Translations under genes and position numbers: made by a program
NCBI GenBank assembly: GCA_964017125.1
Contig: OZ024914.1
Coordinates: 26,951,073-27,015,072 of the forward strand
From: Flabesymbios commensalis
Taxonomy: Eukaryota; Annelida; Polychaeta; Terebellida; Flabelligeridae
Direction of reading: 5' to 3'
Length of the DNA: 64,000 bases
Notes under the pieces: model-generated
The model's input: only the letters and a program-made list of their open reading frames with translations
The model's database searches: none
What the model was told of the DNA's origin: nothing
Part shown: in pieces, positions 44,490 to 54,899 of the stretch
How positions within the stretch are numbered: position 1 is the stretch's first letter
Layout of the letters: every line of letters begins with the position of its first letter

Positions 44490-46170
44490 TATGTCTGGAG
44501 GAGACATATAGTTATTAGGGACCTAAATATCTTTACGTCCATCACGTCCATCACTTTATATATGGTGAGATAATTGTCTTTAACATTGATAACTCTTCCT
44601 GCAAAATAGGGTGGTCGCTCCCATACCACTTCAAGACACAACTGAACCTGTTGGGTTATTGTATATTATGTGAGAGTGAGAGCTTATATCTGATTAGAAG
44701 CATGCATTACCAGAACCTACTGATTCCTCATACATTCTACCATATCACGACCACATCTAGAAAGTTTCTGTATTTTATGTTAATCCTCATATAAACATCT
44801 TGATCGTGCTACGAACGGTATTATTGCCCCAATTACCACATATGCTGCATCATAGCTTGTTGCAATAGTGTACCAAATAATCTTTGGTGACTTGTTCATG
44901 ACACTCAATAACATTTAGTTGCCAATACTAGGTTAGTTATTAACATATTGTGAAGATGGTGTTTGTTCATACTATATTTATAAAACAAATTCATCGTCAG
45001 TATTTTCAACATTACCCTAGCGTGTCCTCAGCCATCAATCTTATATGCCCAAAACATATATAAGTCAACTTCTGCACCCAATTACATATTTCCGATATCG
45101 CGTAACTGTATTTTATTATAGTTATTGATGGTGATATCATCTATCTCATTCAAGTGAGGGGAGTAGAAATATGTGTAGCCTACATTACGGCTTTGTGTGG
45201 ATCTCGGAGCCTATGGTTGGGACTTTATTCGTTCAATTATGTCTGAAAACTGTGTTATCAGCGTTTTACCAGGCATTTGTACGGTATCTATTCTGATGAA
45301 AAATATAAAAATTAGTATGATACTATTATCATGATTATGTAAATTGTCAATCCGATTGGGGAACATAATTTTTATAGGATATGCACGTTTTAACCAGCAC
45401 AATATACCCAGTTACTAGAATCATAAATTGTTAAATTTAAACGACTTCTACTCGCAATAGGAATGGAACATGTATGTGTGTCATTATTGCCACGGTTATG
45501 CAGACCACCTTGATTGACTAACTTCATGTTTTGCTTAACCCTAGTACAGGGCTTGGGCAGGAGGGTGCCACCCGTGGCCAACGCACATTAAAATTATTGC
45601 TTTCTTCCTTACGGTACTGTAAAAACACGAGGCAGGTGGATATCACATAGGCCACATACTAATATGCCTAGAACGGATATATGGTGAGCGACAGGTTATC
45701 TAGTGCCGGACAATGATCAACAATCATAAAATATTTTTTGTCAATAGTCTAAGCATTTTTAAAACATGGCGGATGTTACGTTTGTTTCCCTCGGCTTCTA
45801 AATGTGAAATAATGACTTTATTAAATAAATCATTATTATTACAGTGGACTACGATGTGTCGTTTTCCTGGCGCAACATTTGTTTTTTTCCCATAACTTTG
45901 TGAAGTATTGATAATATATGTTATCACGGCTCTGAATTGGTTTACCGTGTGTGAGAAACCTATATGTAGACACCAAAAACACATCTCTACGATATTTGGA
46001 AGCAAAGTTATGGCACATTGCCTTTAAGTGGCGGCCATTTTGGATTTTGTCTTCTAGCGGCAAACGCACGAGGTGAAATTTAGGGGACTTCAATTATGTT
46101 GCTCAGGTGGGTTTTAATACACCGAAATAATGTTTTTATGTTTATTGTAAGCCAAGCCGTGATGTAAAGT
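44490..46170. other. no supported gene
   Basis: AT-rich sequence; overlapping minus-strand frames at 45724-46093 look coding-neutral. 'gtggcggccattttggattt' at 46028 belongs to the 'ggccatttt' repeat class seen in several places. Confidence 0.4.
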
Positions 46171-46174
46171 TGTG

Positions 46175-46325
46175 ACATTTTCACTAATTTTGGCGGCAAT
46201 TTTGTTTTTGAATTTTGAGTAGGAAAAACACAAAATATAGCTTGGCATGGAGCAGATTTGGAATCAGCGTTCCCAAATTGTGTAAGAACAACTGCATGCC
46301 AAATTCTACTAAAAATGCCTTACCA
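46175..46325 (-). repeat. inverted-repeat partner 2 (pairs with 42610-42760)
   Basis: Reverse complement reads 'aaggcatttttagtagaatt', 'acacaatttgggaacgctga', 'ttccaaatctgctccatgcc', 'caaaattgccgccaaaatta'. Together the two arms could be ends of a 3.7-kb element or two independent insertions. Confidence 0.75.
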
Positions 46326-46330
46326 ATGCC

Positions 46331-46490
46331 TTATATTTGAATAAAACCATTGTGCCGCAACAAAAATGAATATTTACCATTCCTATGCAGCTAAATAGAT
46401 TATGATAATTATATTCTTTAGCTGCATTGGAATGGTAAATATTCATTTTTGTTGCGGCCCGATGGTTTTATTTAAATATAACTGAAGACC
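46331..46490. mobile_element. snapback hairpin, arms ~65 bases
   Basis: 'aataaaaccattgtgccgca' pairs with 'gcggcccgatggttttattt'; 'acaaaaatgaatatttacca' with 'tggtaaatattcatttttgt'; 'ttcctatgcagctaaa' with 'tttagctgcattggaa'. The loop is about 24 bases. Adjacent to the inverted-repeat arm at 46175-46325. Confidence 0.85.
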
Positions 46491-47224
46491 GCAATATGCT
46501 GTATGTGTATAATGTTTTTTATATGTGCAAAACCCATGGTACATCCCTTGACAAGTTTTATTTTAACCAATAACCCATTTCATCATAAATTATGATAAAA
46601 AGTTTTATTTTAGTCATTCTAAGCACGAAATACTTATTTAATTGAATATTTCGTAATGCAATACAAGTGTAACTTCACATATGCCTTTACTGCACTTTGA
46701 AGTGGTGACAGAGCCACAGGAGCCGGCATATGACAGCAGGAACATCCAACAGGCTACAACTCAGCATCACTCACCAAACACAAGACTAACGTCGTTAGGC
46801 CAGTGCTGATTTGATGCTGGCCAACATTAAACCGACATTGGTTCAACGTCGGCCGCCGTACATAATACCGGGACAGCGCAAATGCTTCCGTACCATGCGG
46901 CAATGCCGTACATCATGCAACAGACGGAACAGGTCCCTAATGACCCTCCCGGGATTGTTGCGTAAAGTACTAGGGGCTACTACTAGCAATCACCCCAGTA
47001 CCCCAGAAGAGAAGAAAGTTGTGTTTGTTTAGTCTGTGATATTTCATTTTTTTCTGCCTCGGTAAAAACACAACATGAAGCTGCCGTCATTAAAAGGAAA
47101 TAAACAACCTATTGCAAGTTTTAAGTGACACTTGTACAATTTTTAAGACAATTCAATCCCGACTGTCACAATAAGATTTTCGGGCAAGTGAGCTATGATA
47201 AGTCTAAATCATGTCAACCGATTT

Positions 47225-49362
47225 TCTGAAATGTGTTTATTTTAAGTCAACAATAATTCTAGAACATGTTTGAATCAAAACTAAATATTTATTATACACA
47301 AAAATCAGTTGAGAGAAAAGTATATTGACTAAGTACTGAAAAAGTATGAAAAATAGGTAAAATTAAGGGTTAAAGTACCAACTTCAAGCTCTCTTGTGCA
47401 TTTGTCAAAGATTAGACACAAAATATTTAACATCCGTGGCCTGTGCCAGTAGCTATTGATATCAAACATATTGATATAGCTCAAAATTTGACTACTCATT
47501 GGGCAAAACTGTGAGATACATACAATTTTCCTGAGCCCAAAGAAAAGCGCACAAATTTTACGTCCAACCAAAAGGTGGGGGGGGGGGGTGGCACATGCCT
47601 TCACATGGATGTAAGAGGGGGGGGGTGGAAGAAAAGTGCCCAAATTTTACATCCAACCCAAAAAAGTGTTTAATATGTTCAAATAGCTCATCATTTTTTA
47701 TTCCAAATGGGTTTATTTTAAGTCAACAATAATTCTAGAACATGTTTGTATCAAAACTAAACATTTATTATACACAAAAACCAGTTGAGAGAAAAGTATT
47801 TTGACTATGTACCGAAAAAGTATGAAATATAGGTAAAATTAAGTGTTAAATTACCAACTTCAAGCTCTCTTGTGCATTTGTCAAAGATTAGTCACAACAT
47901 ATTTTACATCCGTGGTCTGTGCCAGTAGCTTTCTATTGATATCAAATATATTATTAGCTCAAAATTTGACTACTCATTGGGCAAAACTGTGAGATACATA
48001 CAATTTTCCTGAGCCCATGGAAAAGCGCGCAAATTTTACGTGTAAACAAAAAAGCATGTAATATGTTTACATAACTCACTATTTTTATACCAAATGGGTT
48101 TATTTTAAGTCAACAATAGTTCTAGAACATGTTTGAATCAAAACTAAATATTTATTATACACAAAAATTAGTTGAGAAAAAAGTATTTTGACTATTTACT
48201 GAAAAAGTATGAAAAAAGGTCAAATTAAGGGTTAAAATACCAACTTAAAGCTTTCTTGTGCATTTGTCAATGATCAGATACAAAATATTTTACATCCATG
48301 TGACGGCCAGTGCCAGTAGCTTTCTATTGATATCAAATATATTGATATAGCTTAAAATTTGACTACTCAATGGCCAAAAATGTGAGATATGGTCAATTTT
48401 CCTGAGCCTGAAGAAAAGCGAGCTAATTTTACGTCTAACGAAAAAAGCGAGTAATATGCTCACATAACTCACTATTTTTATTCCAAATGGGTTTATTTCA
48501 AGTCAACAATAGTTCTAGAACATGTTTGAATCAAAACTAAATATGTATTATACACAAAAGCTGAGAAAAAAGTATTTTGACTATTTACTGAAAAAGTATG
48601 AAAAAAGGTCAAATTAAGGGTTAAAATACCAACGTAAAGCTTTCTTGTGCATTTGTCAATATTCAGACACAATATATCTTACATCCATGTGAAGGCATGC
48701 GCCAGTAGCTTTCTATTGATATCAAACATATTGATATAGCTCAAAATTTGACTACTCAGTGGGCAAAAATGTGAGAGGTCAATTTTCCCGAGCCTGAAGA
48801 AAAGCGAGCTAATTTTACGTCTAACGAAAAAAACGTGTAATATGTTCACATAACTCATTATTTTTATTCCAATTGGGTTAATTTTAGGTCAACAATAGTT
48901 CCAGAACATGTTTGAATCAAAACTAAACATTTATACTATACAAAAATCGGCTGAGAAAAAAGTATTTTGTCTATTTAGTGAAAAAGTATGAAAAATGAGT
49001 AAAATCACGTGTTAAAATACCAACTTAAAGCTATATTGTATATTAGTCATTGATGAGACACAAAATATTTTACATCCATGTGAAGGCCTGTGTCATATGT
49101 GAGGATAATAAATAATTGAAAAAATATTTAAATAGAAAATTAGCACAATTTTAGCAAACAATCACTTCATACGCAATATTTCAAATTGCGGCTTGCGATT
49201 TTGACGGTACTAGTGTTTAAAGGGTTTTTACGGTACTTTTGGACAGGATGATTTTTTTTAAGACGCGCAGATTCGGATTCCTGAGAAAATTTTACTATAG
49301 GTGGAACTCTTGGATCGTATGGACCTTTCAACACAAATAAAACCCCCCTAGCTCTGGGACTA
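47225..49362 (+). repeat. ~387-base tandem array (5+ units) with fixed right flank, copy 2
   Basis: 'tactgaaaaagtatg' unit starts at 47334, 47810, 48197, 48586 and (variant) 48976; periods 476, 387, 389, 390. The long second period contains a G-rich insertion (47575-47640). The right flank from about 49080 to 49362 is the same as 5765-6053 and ends at the same 'gctctgggacta'. The left edge is at a different phase from copy 1. Minus-strand frames in each unit are array shadows. Confidence 0.85.
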
Positions 49363-50025
49363 TGTGTGTTGTGAAGAGAATGCAGCATATGTTTGTGATA
49401 CTGGGATCGGATCACACCTGTCCGTCCGTATGTAGAATATTTAGGTCACATTAATGAACTTATGCTAATTTTTGGCATTCATCACAAATTTCCATCTTAA
49501 CTGAAGCAGGTGGAAAAGTTGCAAAAATATATCAGTATTTGCAGTCAGCCATGCAAGCTGCATCAGCTAGACATGAAAAAGCGTCTAAATCCTTATAGGG
49601 ACCTCAGGGTGTGCCTTCTGTAAAACTTGTTGAAAGTGTGGGAATGCTAGCCATGTGATTAGTTAAAGTGTGTTCAATTGTTCGGATAGTCTCTGACCTG
49701 CCTGCTGAAACAGTGGCTGTGAAAGTGTTACCTTACCCAATGAACACTTTCACAGCCAGATGCGTCTGCGATATCCTATGCCCACGCAGCTGGAGTATGC
49801 ATATTTATTCACACCAACCGTAAAAGAAGCTATTAAGAAAATAGCGGTCTATGGGTTTGTGTACTACACACATAGGAAATCTCAGACCAAAATGAGACAA
49901 TTTACTGTTAAATATGGTGACCCACTGTGACAACAAGCAGGGCGTGGTTTAACAACTATAGACAAACCAGGTACGCTACCAGTTTCATGCTATGAAGTAG
50001 TAGTAGTAGCAAATACCTTACTGTT
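49363..50025. other. unassigned sequence with a perfect 16-base hairpin
   Basis: 'tggctgtgaaagtgtt' (49714-49729) and 'aacactttcacagcca' (49743-49758) form a perfect stem with a 13-base loop. No ORF is recognised around it. Confidence 0.5.
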
Positions 50026-50032
50026 ACAAATG

Positions 50033-50492
50033 TGACCCTCCACCACGAAACCAGTCACTTGCTACAAATATATAGAATGGTACGACCTCCTAGTTAGCAT
50101 AATAATCAAAATAATCGTATTTAAAATAAAAAAAGGTTGTTTTTTTAAACCTCATTCAGAAAAATTAACCTTATCATGCAAATATTATCCTAATTAGTAT
50201 ATTTTATTGACAATATATGTTGCATGGTATAGAAATTAAGTTTTGATAATTACATATTTTGTTGGTTTTGATTTCCAACACCACTTACTGAGATAATTGT
50301 GCTATGTTGGCTTATATCAGTGCTAATTTGCTAAATTATATTTTTTGCATGATTTTTTTGTGCCTGGTAATTTGTTCGGTTTTACAAATATATAACACCT
50401 CTACCAATCAAGTTAAGTGCAATGTAGTCACAACAATTTTTTCTAAACAAATTATGTTTTGCTGCACGTGACTGGTCTCGTAGTGGAGGGTC
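50033..50492. mobile_element. MITE family D, 460 bases, TIR TGACCCTCCACYACGARACC
   Basis: TGACCCTCCACCACGAAACC at the left and its counterpart (reverse complement of ggtctcgtagtggagggtca) at the right, about 28 bases in all. Flanked by the direct repeat ACAAATG at 50026-50032 and 50493-50499. The interior is AT-rich and non-coding. Confidence 0.82.
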
Positions 50493-50659
50493 ACAAATGT
50501 CAGAAAAATAAAACCTTACAGATGACCTGCCCCGCCCCCCTCCGCACTTTCCGGGGGGGGGGGAGGGTGCGAAAAGAGTAAGTGTTAACAATTATGAATG
50601 GCCCCTAATCAGCTAATGTGTCTGTGTATATCTATTTTAAATGAAAAATGTGCTTTGCA

Positions 50660-50832
50660 GATTCAGTTGGAGAGTGACGAGACAACCACTGAGATAGTGC
50701 TATCACCGGCCCGATTTAGCAAAGACATCTCGTTCCCTCCTCAGTCAGGGAATTTCTCTTCGCGGAGATTGAATCACCAACTGACAGTGAAGGTCTGGTC
50801 AGGATGATCGAGGAGTACTGGCCTCTTGAAAG
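50660..50832 (+). CDS. candidate exon, unrecognised
   Basis: After an acceptor-like 'tgtgctttgcag' the frame reads IQLESDETTTEIVLSPARFS and KDISFPPQSGNFSSRRLN to a stop near 50806; possible donors are aag|gtctgg (about 50791) and gaaag|gtgcac (50832). Composition is less AT-rich than the surroundings. I recognise no domain; it could be a chance frame or retroelement remnant. Confidence 0.25.
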
Positions 50833-51345
50833 GTGCACATATATGTAGATATTTAACACTATCTGTATAGAAGTTTTGGTTGATCACTTAATTAGTGAAC
50901 AATCGGTCTATTTTTTACGTAAATAATATGTCAGTCATCTGATCAATTGATAGAACATTTATTTATTTGCACGAAAATGAGATACCTTGCATTGGCTAGT
51001 AAAACAAGCACACATTAAACAATACAATACATTATCTATAGCAACACAGCTATTTTATAACCTCTAACAAGTTATCGCGATATTATTTATATCACTTGGG
51101 AATATCCTTTGATACTAATATACCTTATAATCTGTATATTAAATGTATTAATTCCATGGTGATTTAATTCCACACAACTGAGATATTTTATTTAAACAAA
51201 TTAAGAAAGAATTAATGAAGGAAGTCAAAAGTCATTCTAAAATATTCGCCGAAGTACAACCCCCTGCCAAATGTAAGCTGAATATTATTGTTTTAAATGC
51301 TCTAATATGGCAAATTTCAATATTGTCTTACTCAGTATATCTGAT

Positions 51346-51349
<4 letters not shown>

Positions 51350-51395
<46 letters not shown>
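51350..51395. repeat. (TA)n microsatellite
   Basis: About 23 TA units. Confidence 0.97.
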
Positions 51396-51397
<2 letters not shown>

Positions 51398-51534
51398 GGG
51401 TTTAAACTATTCATGCCAATATAATCATGATGACTTCTAATTGTCTTACAAATGTTAAAACCTGGTGCTTCATTTAGATACAGGTTTTACGTTTTTGTAA
51501 CGGTCATGACTGTGTGAATTTGTATGTTTCAGTG

Positions 51535-51699
51535 CAATGAGATCATTATGCTTAGTGGCGAATTCACGACACACACAGTGTCATGCTCCAATGCGCTGCC
51601 ACAGTGCGACTTCGATCTTGTGCAGAGGGTTCTAGACAAAATCGCTGACAAGAGGCTTTTCTGCCATGCAACGCTGTCTGGCATCAAATCCCGAAAATT
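51535..51699 (+). CDS. candidate exon, unrecognised
   Basis: Acceptor 'gtatgtttcag' and strong donor 'aaaattt|gtgagt' bound 165 bases that are open as CNEIIMLSGEFTTHTVSC, SNALPQCDFDLVQRVLDKIA, DKRLFCHATLSGIKSRKF. Good splice sites and balanced codon use favour a real exon; no family is recognised, and continuity with the 50660 candidate is not established. Confidence 0.35.
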
Positions 51700-52032
51700 T
51701 GTGAGTGCCGCCCCTTCCTTGAGGCTTACATCCAGGGGCAACTATCTCTACAAGAAACAAATAAAGCATGCAAAGGGACAAAACCGGTACTGAAAACCAC
51801 CCAGGTGACATGTATATTACTTGCTGATGGTATATTTCAAGCGGGCAGACATTTTTCAGCTGTCATTTTAATTGCAATTAATTAATAGGCTTTAACAATA
51901 TGAAAAAAAAAATGTTTCAGAATTTAGTAATTTAAAGGCGATCTTTTTATGTATTAAAACATTACGTATTTTTCTACAAGTTAAATTCCACAAGTTATAT
52001 ATCCACTGTTATCTTCCACTTTATGTTCAAAG

Positions 52033-52120
52033 TAGTAGTAGGAGTAGTAATCATTGCTGTACGTCACTTTTCGGCACAAAAGGTCTTTTAAATGACATTG
52101 TAATACGATAAAAACGTTAT
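52033..52120 (-). mobile_element. repeat family R, short 3' tail copy
   Basis: 'gtagtagtaggagtagtaat', 'cacttttcggcacaaaaggt', 'cattgtaatacgataaaaac'. It stops where the next, longer copy begins, giving two tails in tandem. Confidence 0.75.
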
Positions 52121-52810
52121 AGTCAGTAGTAGTAGTAAATCATTGCTTTACGTCACCCCTCGGCACAAAAGGTCTTCTAAGTGACACTATAATACGATAA
52201 AAACGTTGTAGTCAACTGATGAGATGAATGATGTACAGATGATAATGTGAGGGTGGGGGTGATAGGGCATGGCGGGTAATTAAAAGCCTTTTCCTTCGCT
52301 CGCCCGGTAAGGGGTTCTGGGCATGTCTATGGGATCTACCCCCAGACATGCCCAGACGGCCGGAGACTTGGGTTTCGCTGTGCAATTTAATGCTGAAACT
52401 CCTTGGCATTTCGCACAGCTCAGCTATCCTCGGGTCGGATAGTCCCCAGAGTAACAATAGGAAGGATAACTCCCTCTGTGTAACTCCATTCATCCCACAT
52501 GAGGGAACAAATGTCAAACACGCTATTGTCGGTTATTTAATACTACCACAGCCTACACCAGCGCCAGCACTGATGCGAAAGCTGCATTAGTACCGCAGTT
52601 GAGCGGAGGAACCTGGGTACTCTACTGGCAATCTGCCCGAAGATTATGGCCAGATACGAGGAGGCTGCAGCTTCCCTTGGATGACTGCTTTAGACTAGTG
52701 CTTCTGTACCATGACATACAGCATGAAACTGACAGAACAGATCCCTAATGACCCTCCCCGGATGGGGGAAAAAAGTACTACTACTAGCAATCATCCCAGT
52801 AACCCGTGTT
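52121..52810 (-). mobile_element. repeat family R, longest copy
   Basis: From the (TAC)n tail (left) up: hairpin 'cgtcacccctcggcacaaaa'/'ttctaagtgac', the Ala/Ser-type 'gggcatgtctatgggatcta' inverted pair, 'ctatcctcgggtcggatagt', 'ccccagagtaacaataggaa', 'gccagcactgatgcgaaagc', 'accgcagttgagcggaggaa', 'gcaatctgcccgaagattat', 'cagatccctaatgaccctcc'. Colinear pieces occur at 37015-37375, 35925-36061, 42118-42170, 46870-47000 and 53935-54310. A 101-residue minus-strand frame (52212-52517) is partly shared with 37106-37351. Confidence 0.75.
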
Positions 52811-53409
52811 TCAAGTACTTTTGCTTTTGTCACTGGACTATCTGGTGGACTACTAGGTGGAATATGTAGTTTCCAACTAGTAGTATGTAGAAATATCTCT
52901 TCGGTTTGCAAGACACAGCATACCCGTGAATACGAAATTTGAGTGTGTTATACCTCACACGCATGTTCGTGCTACATGGCCCAAACACTCTAACTTCTTG
53001 TGGTGGACGCTGAGCAATGCAATCCCTAGTTACCGCAATGGCTGTCCCTATAAAACAGCGACCTTTTTCATCCTGAAACCAATCAAAACTGTCATCGCTA
53101 AACCGTGACGCTATAGAAAGCTGTCATTGAGAAACCGTGACACTATCACAAAGTGACAGTGACATTCAGTTATCATCTATTCTGTGTTTTTTTTCAAATA
53201 AATTTAATGAAATATTATAAATACAATATGCCTAAATTCAGTGGCAAAGATCCTTACCATCGTAGCTCGTCCAGCATATCCAAAAGTCAAGGTAATAAAG
53301 AAAAAAGGATAAAGTGTTTTTGTCTGATGAACTAGGATATATAGCAACTAAACCGTGACAATACATGTGTAGACATCGATCGGGATCGTCACGAAACATT
53401 TTTGGCCGT

Positions 53410-53832
53410 GACGAGTTCACCCCCAGTGACGTCATTCTCTGCTGTTTACAAGTCCTGGAAACCTCTTGTCGTCTACTTTAAGAAACATCAGAAGGACAGT
53501 GCCAGAGCAAAATTGATACTTCAACAGAACTACCCAACAGATGACTATGCAAAATTTTGAAAACTGATAACCACACACCACAAAGCTCAGTTTCCAAACC
53601 TTTTGAAACTTGTCGAAATATCCCTCCATGTACCATTGCATAAGGCTGACTGCAAGAGGGGTTTAGTTGCCAGAACCGCATTCATACTGGTCAGCATGAG
53701 AAACAGACTAGATTCTTCTCGTGTTAATCAGTTGATGTTGATACAGTTGGAGGGAGGCCCGTCTGAGACATTTGATTTTGGGACTGCTGGTAAACATGTG
53801 GAAAAAACAAGAAAGAGAGAAGGCTTTTAACC
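53410..53832 (+). pseudogene. ZNF862/hAT-like C-terminal (dimerisation) segment
   Basis: One frame with a single internal stop (TGA at about 53558): AVYKSWKPLVVYFKKHQKDS, ARAKLILQQNYPTDDYAKF, then KAQFPNLLKLVEISLHVPLH, KADCKRGLVARTAFILVSM, RNRLDSSRVNQLMLIQLEG. The 'PVSxADCERGFSxxNRIKxxxRNRL' hallmark of hAT-type C-terminal regions in ZNF862/KIAA1586-like proteins is recognisable (VPLHKADCKRGLVARTAFIL..RNRL). The stop and the Lys in place of the usual Glu indicate a dead copy. No N-terminal half is upstream; a related N-terminal piece sits at 58443. Confidence 0.65.
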
Positions 53833-53934
53833 CAGAAGACATAGGCCCATGAGCTTTTGTTAAGGGTGGCGCCACTACACTGTGACCACATAACTGTTAT
53901 ACTTTAAAATGTCTTAGTTTTAGCACATAATGTG

Positions 53935-54310
53935 GCATTTCGCGCAGCTCCGCTATCCTCGGATTGGATAGTCCCCAGAGCAACAATAGGAAGGATAACT
54001 CCCTTTGGGTAACTCCATTCATCCCACGTGAGACACCTAATGTCAAACACGCTATTACCGGGTATTTAAGGCTACCACAGCCTACACCAGCGCTAGCACT
54101 GATGCGAGAGCTGCATTAGCACCGCAGTTGAGCGGAGGAACCAGGGTACGCCACTGGCAATCTGCCCGAAGATTATTGCCAGATACGAGAAAGCTGCAGC
54201 TTCCCTTGGGTGATGGCTGTAGACCAGTGCTTCGTACCATGCCATACAGCATGCAACTGACGTAACAGATCCCTAATGACCCTCCACGAATGGGGGGCAA
54301 AAAGTACAGT
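53935..54310 (-). mobile_element. repeat family R, 5' portion
   Basis: Matches 52405-52790: 'cgctatcctcggattggata', 'ctccattcatcccacgtgag', 'gctagcactgatgcgagagc', 'accgcagttgagcggaggaa', 'gatccctaatgaccctccac'. The tail half is missing. Confidence 0.75.
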
Positions 54311-54540
54311 TTTTCAAATCATGTCAACCCCACTCCCCCTAGAGATTTTCCGATACACTTGAGTACAGTCTTCACCAAATGAAATGTTCCCATTGTATTC
54401 TCCCTCATCACAGTACATATCAAGGTAGACAGGTTAAGATCGGAAATCAATTTACAAAATGCAGATAATTCTCTTAAAGACTTCAGACTATCAGATTTTT
54501 GCTTATTAGCTTTTTATCATTTATTTTTGGCAATATTGTA

Positions 54541-54680
54541 CTTGATAGTTACCAGTAAGTCCAGCTTTTCGTAATATAATGTAGTGCTTTTCTCAGCAAA
54601 AACATTAGAGCAGACGTCTTATTGCTACTGGGTCGCTAGTAAGCGACCCAGTACCCCAGGACTTACTGGTAACTATCAAG
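54541..54680. mobile_element. double snapback hairpin
   Basis: Outer arms 'cttgatagttaccagtaagt' + cc (54541-54562) and gg + 'acttactggtaactatcaag' (54659-54680) are perfect complements over 22 bases. Inside, ACTGGGTCGCT (54627-54637) pairs with AGCGACCCAGT (54642-54652). The left and right sides are otherwise unequal, so this may be a rearranged foldback element. It lies just upstream of the Gypsy fossil. Confidence 0.75.
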
Positions 54681-54899
54681 GTTATAATTCTCCGCGAAAG
54701 GTTTTTAATTATCCTCGGAAGGTTTATTTACTTATGAGGGTGATGGCCAACCATATACCACGGGGTTTATCTGGGAGTTTGCTGTGTGTTCAAGCCCCTG
54801 GGATGTGGGGGTTTTCTCAAGTTTTGTCCCCAGGCTGGAATCACGGGATTTGTCTATATTGAAAATCATTCTGACTATTCAAGAGACTGCTACAAAATA

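Noticed and set aside
45724-46093. Two overlapping minus-strand ORFs of 84-93 residues
   Set aside because: Same DNA in two frames, neither with recognisable features; part overlaps a 'ggcggccatttt' repeat.
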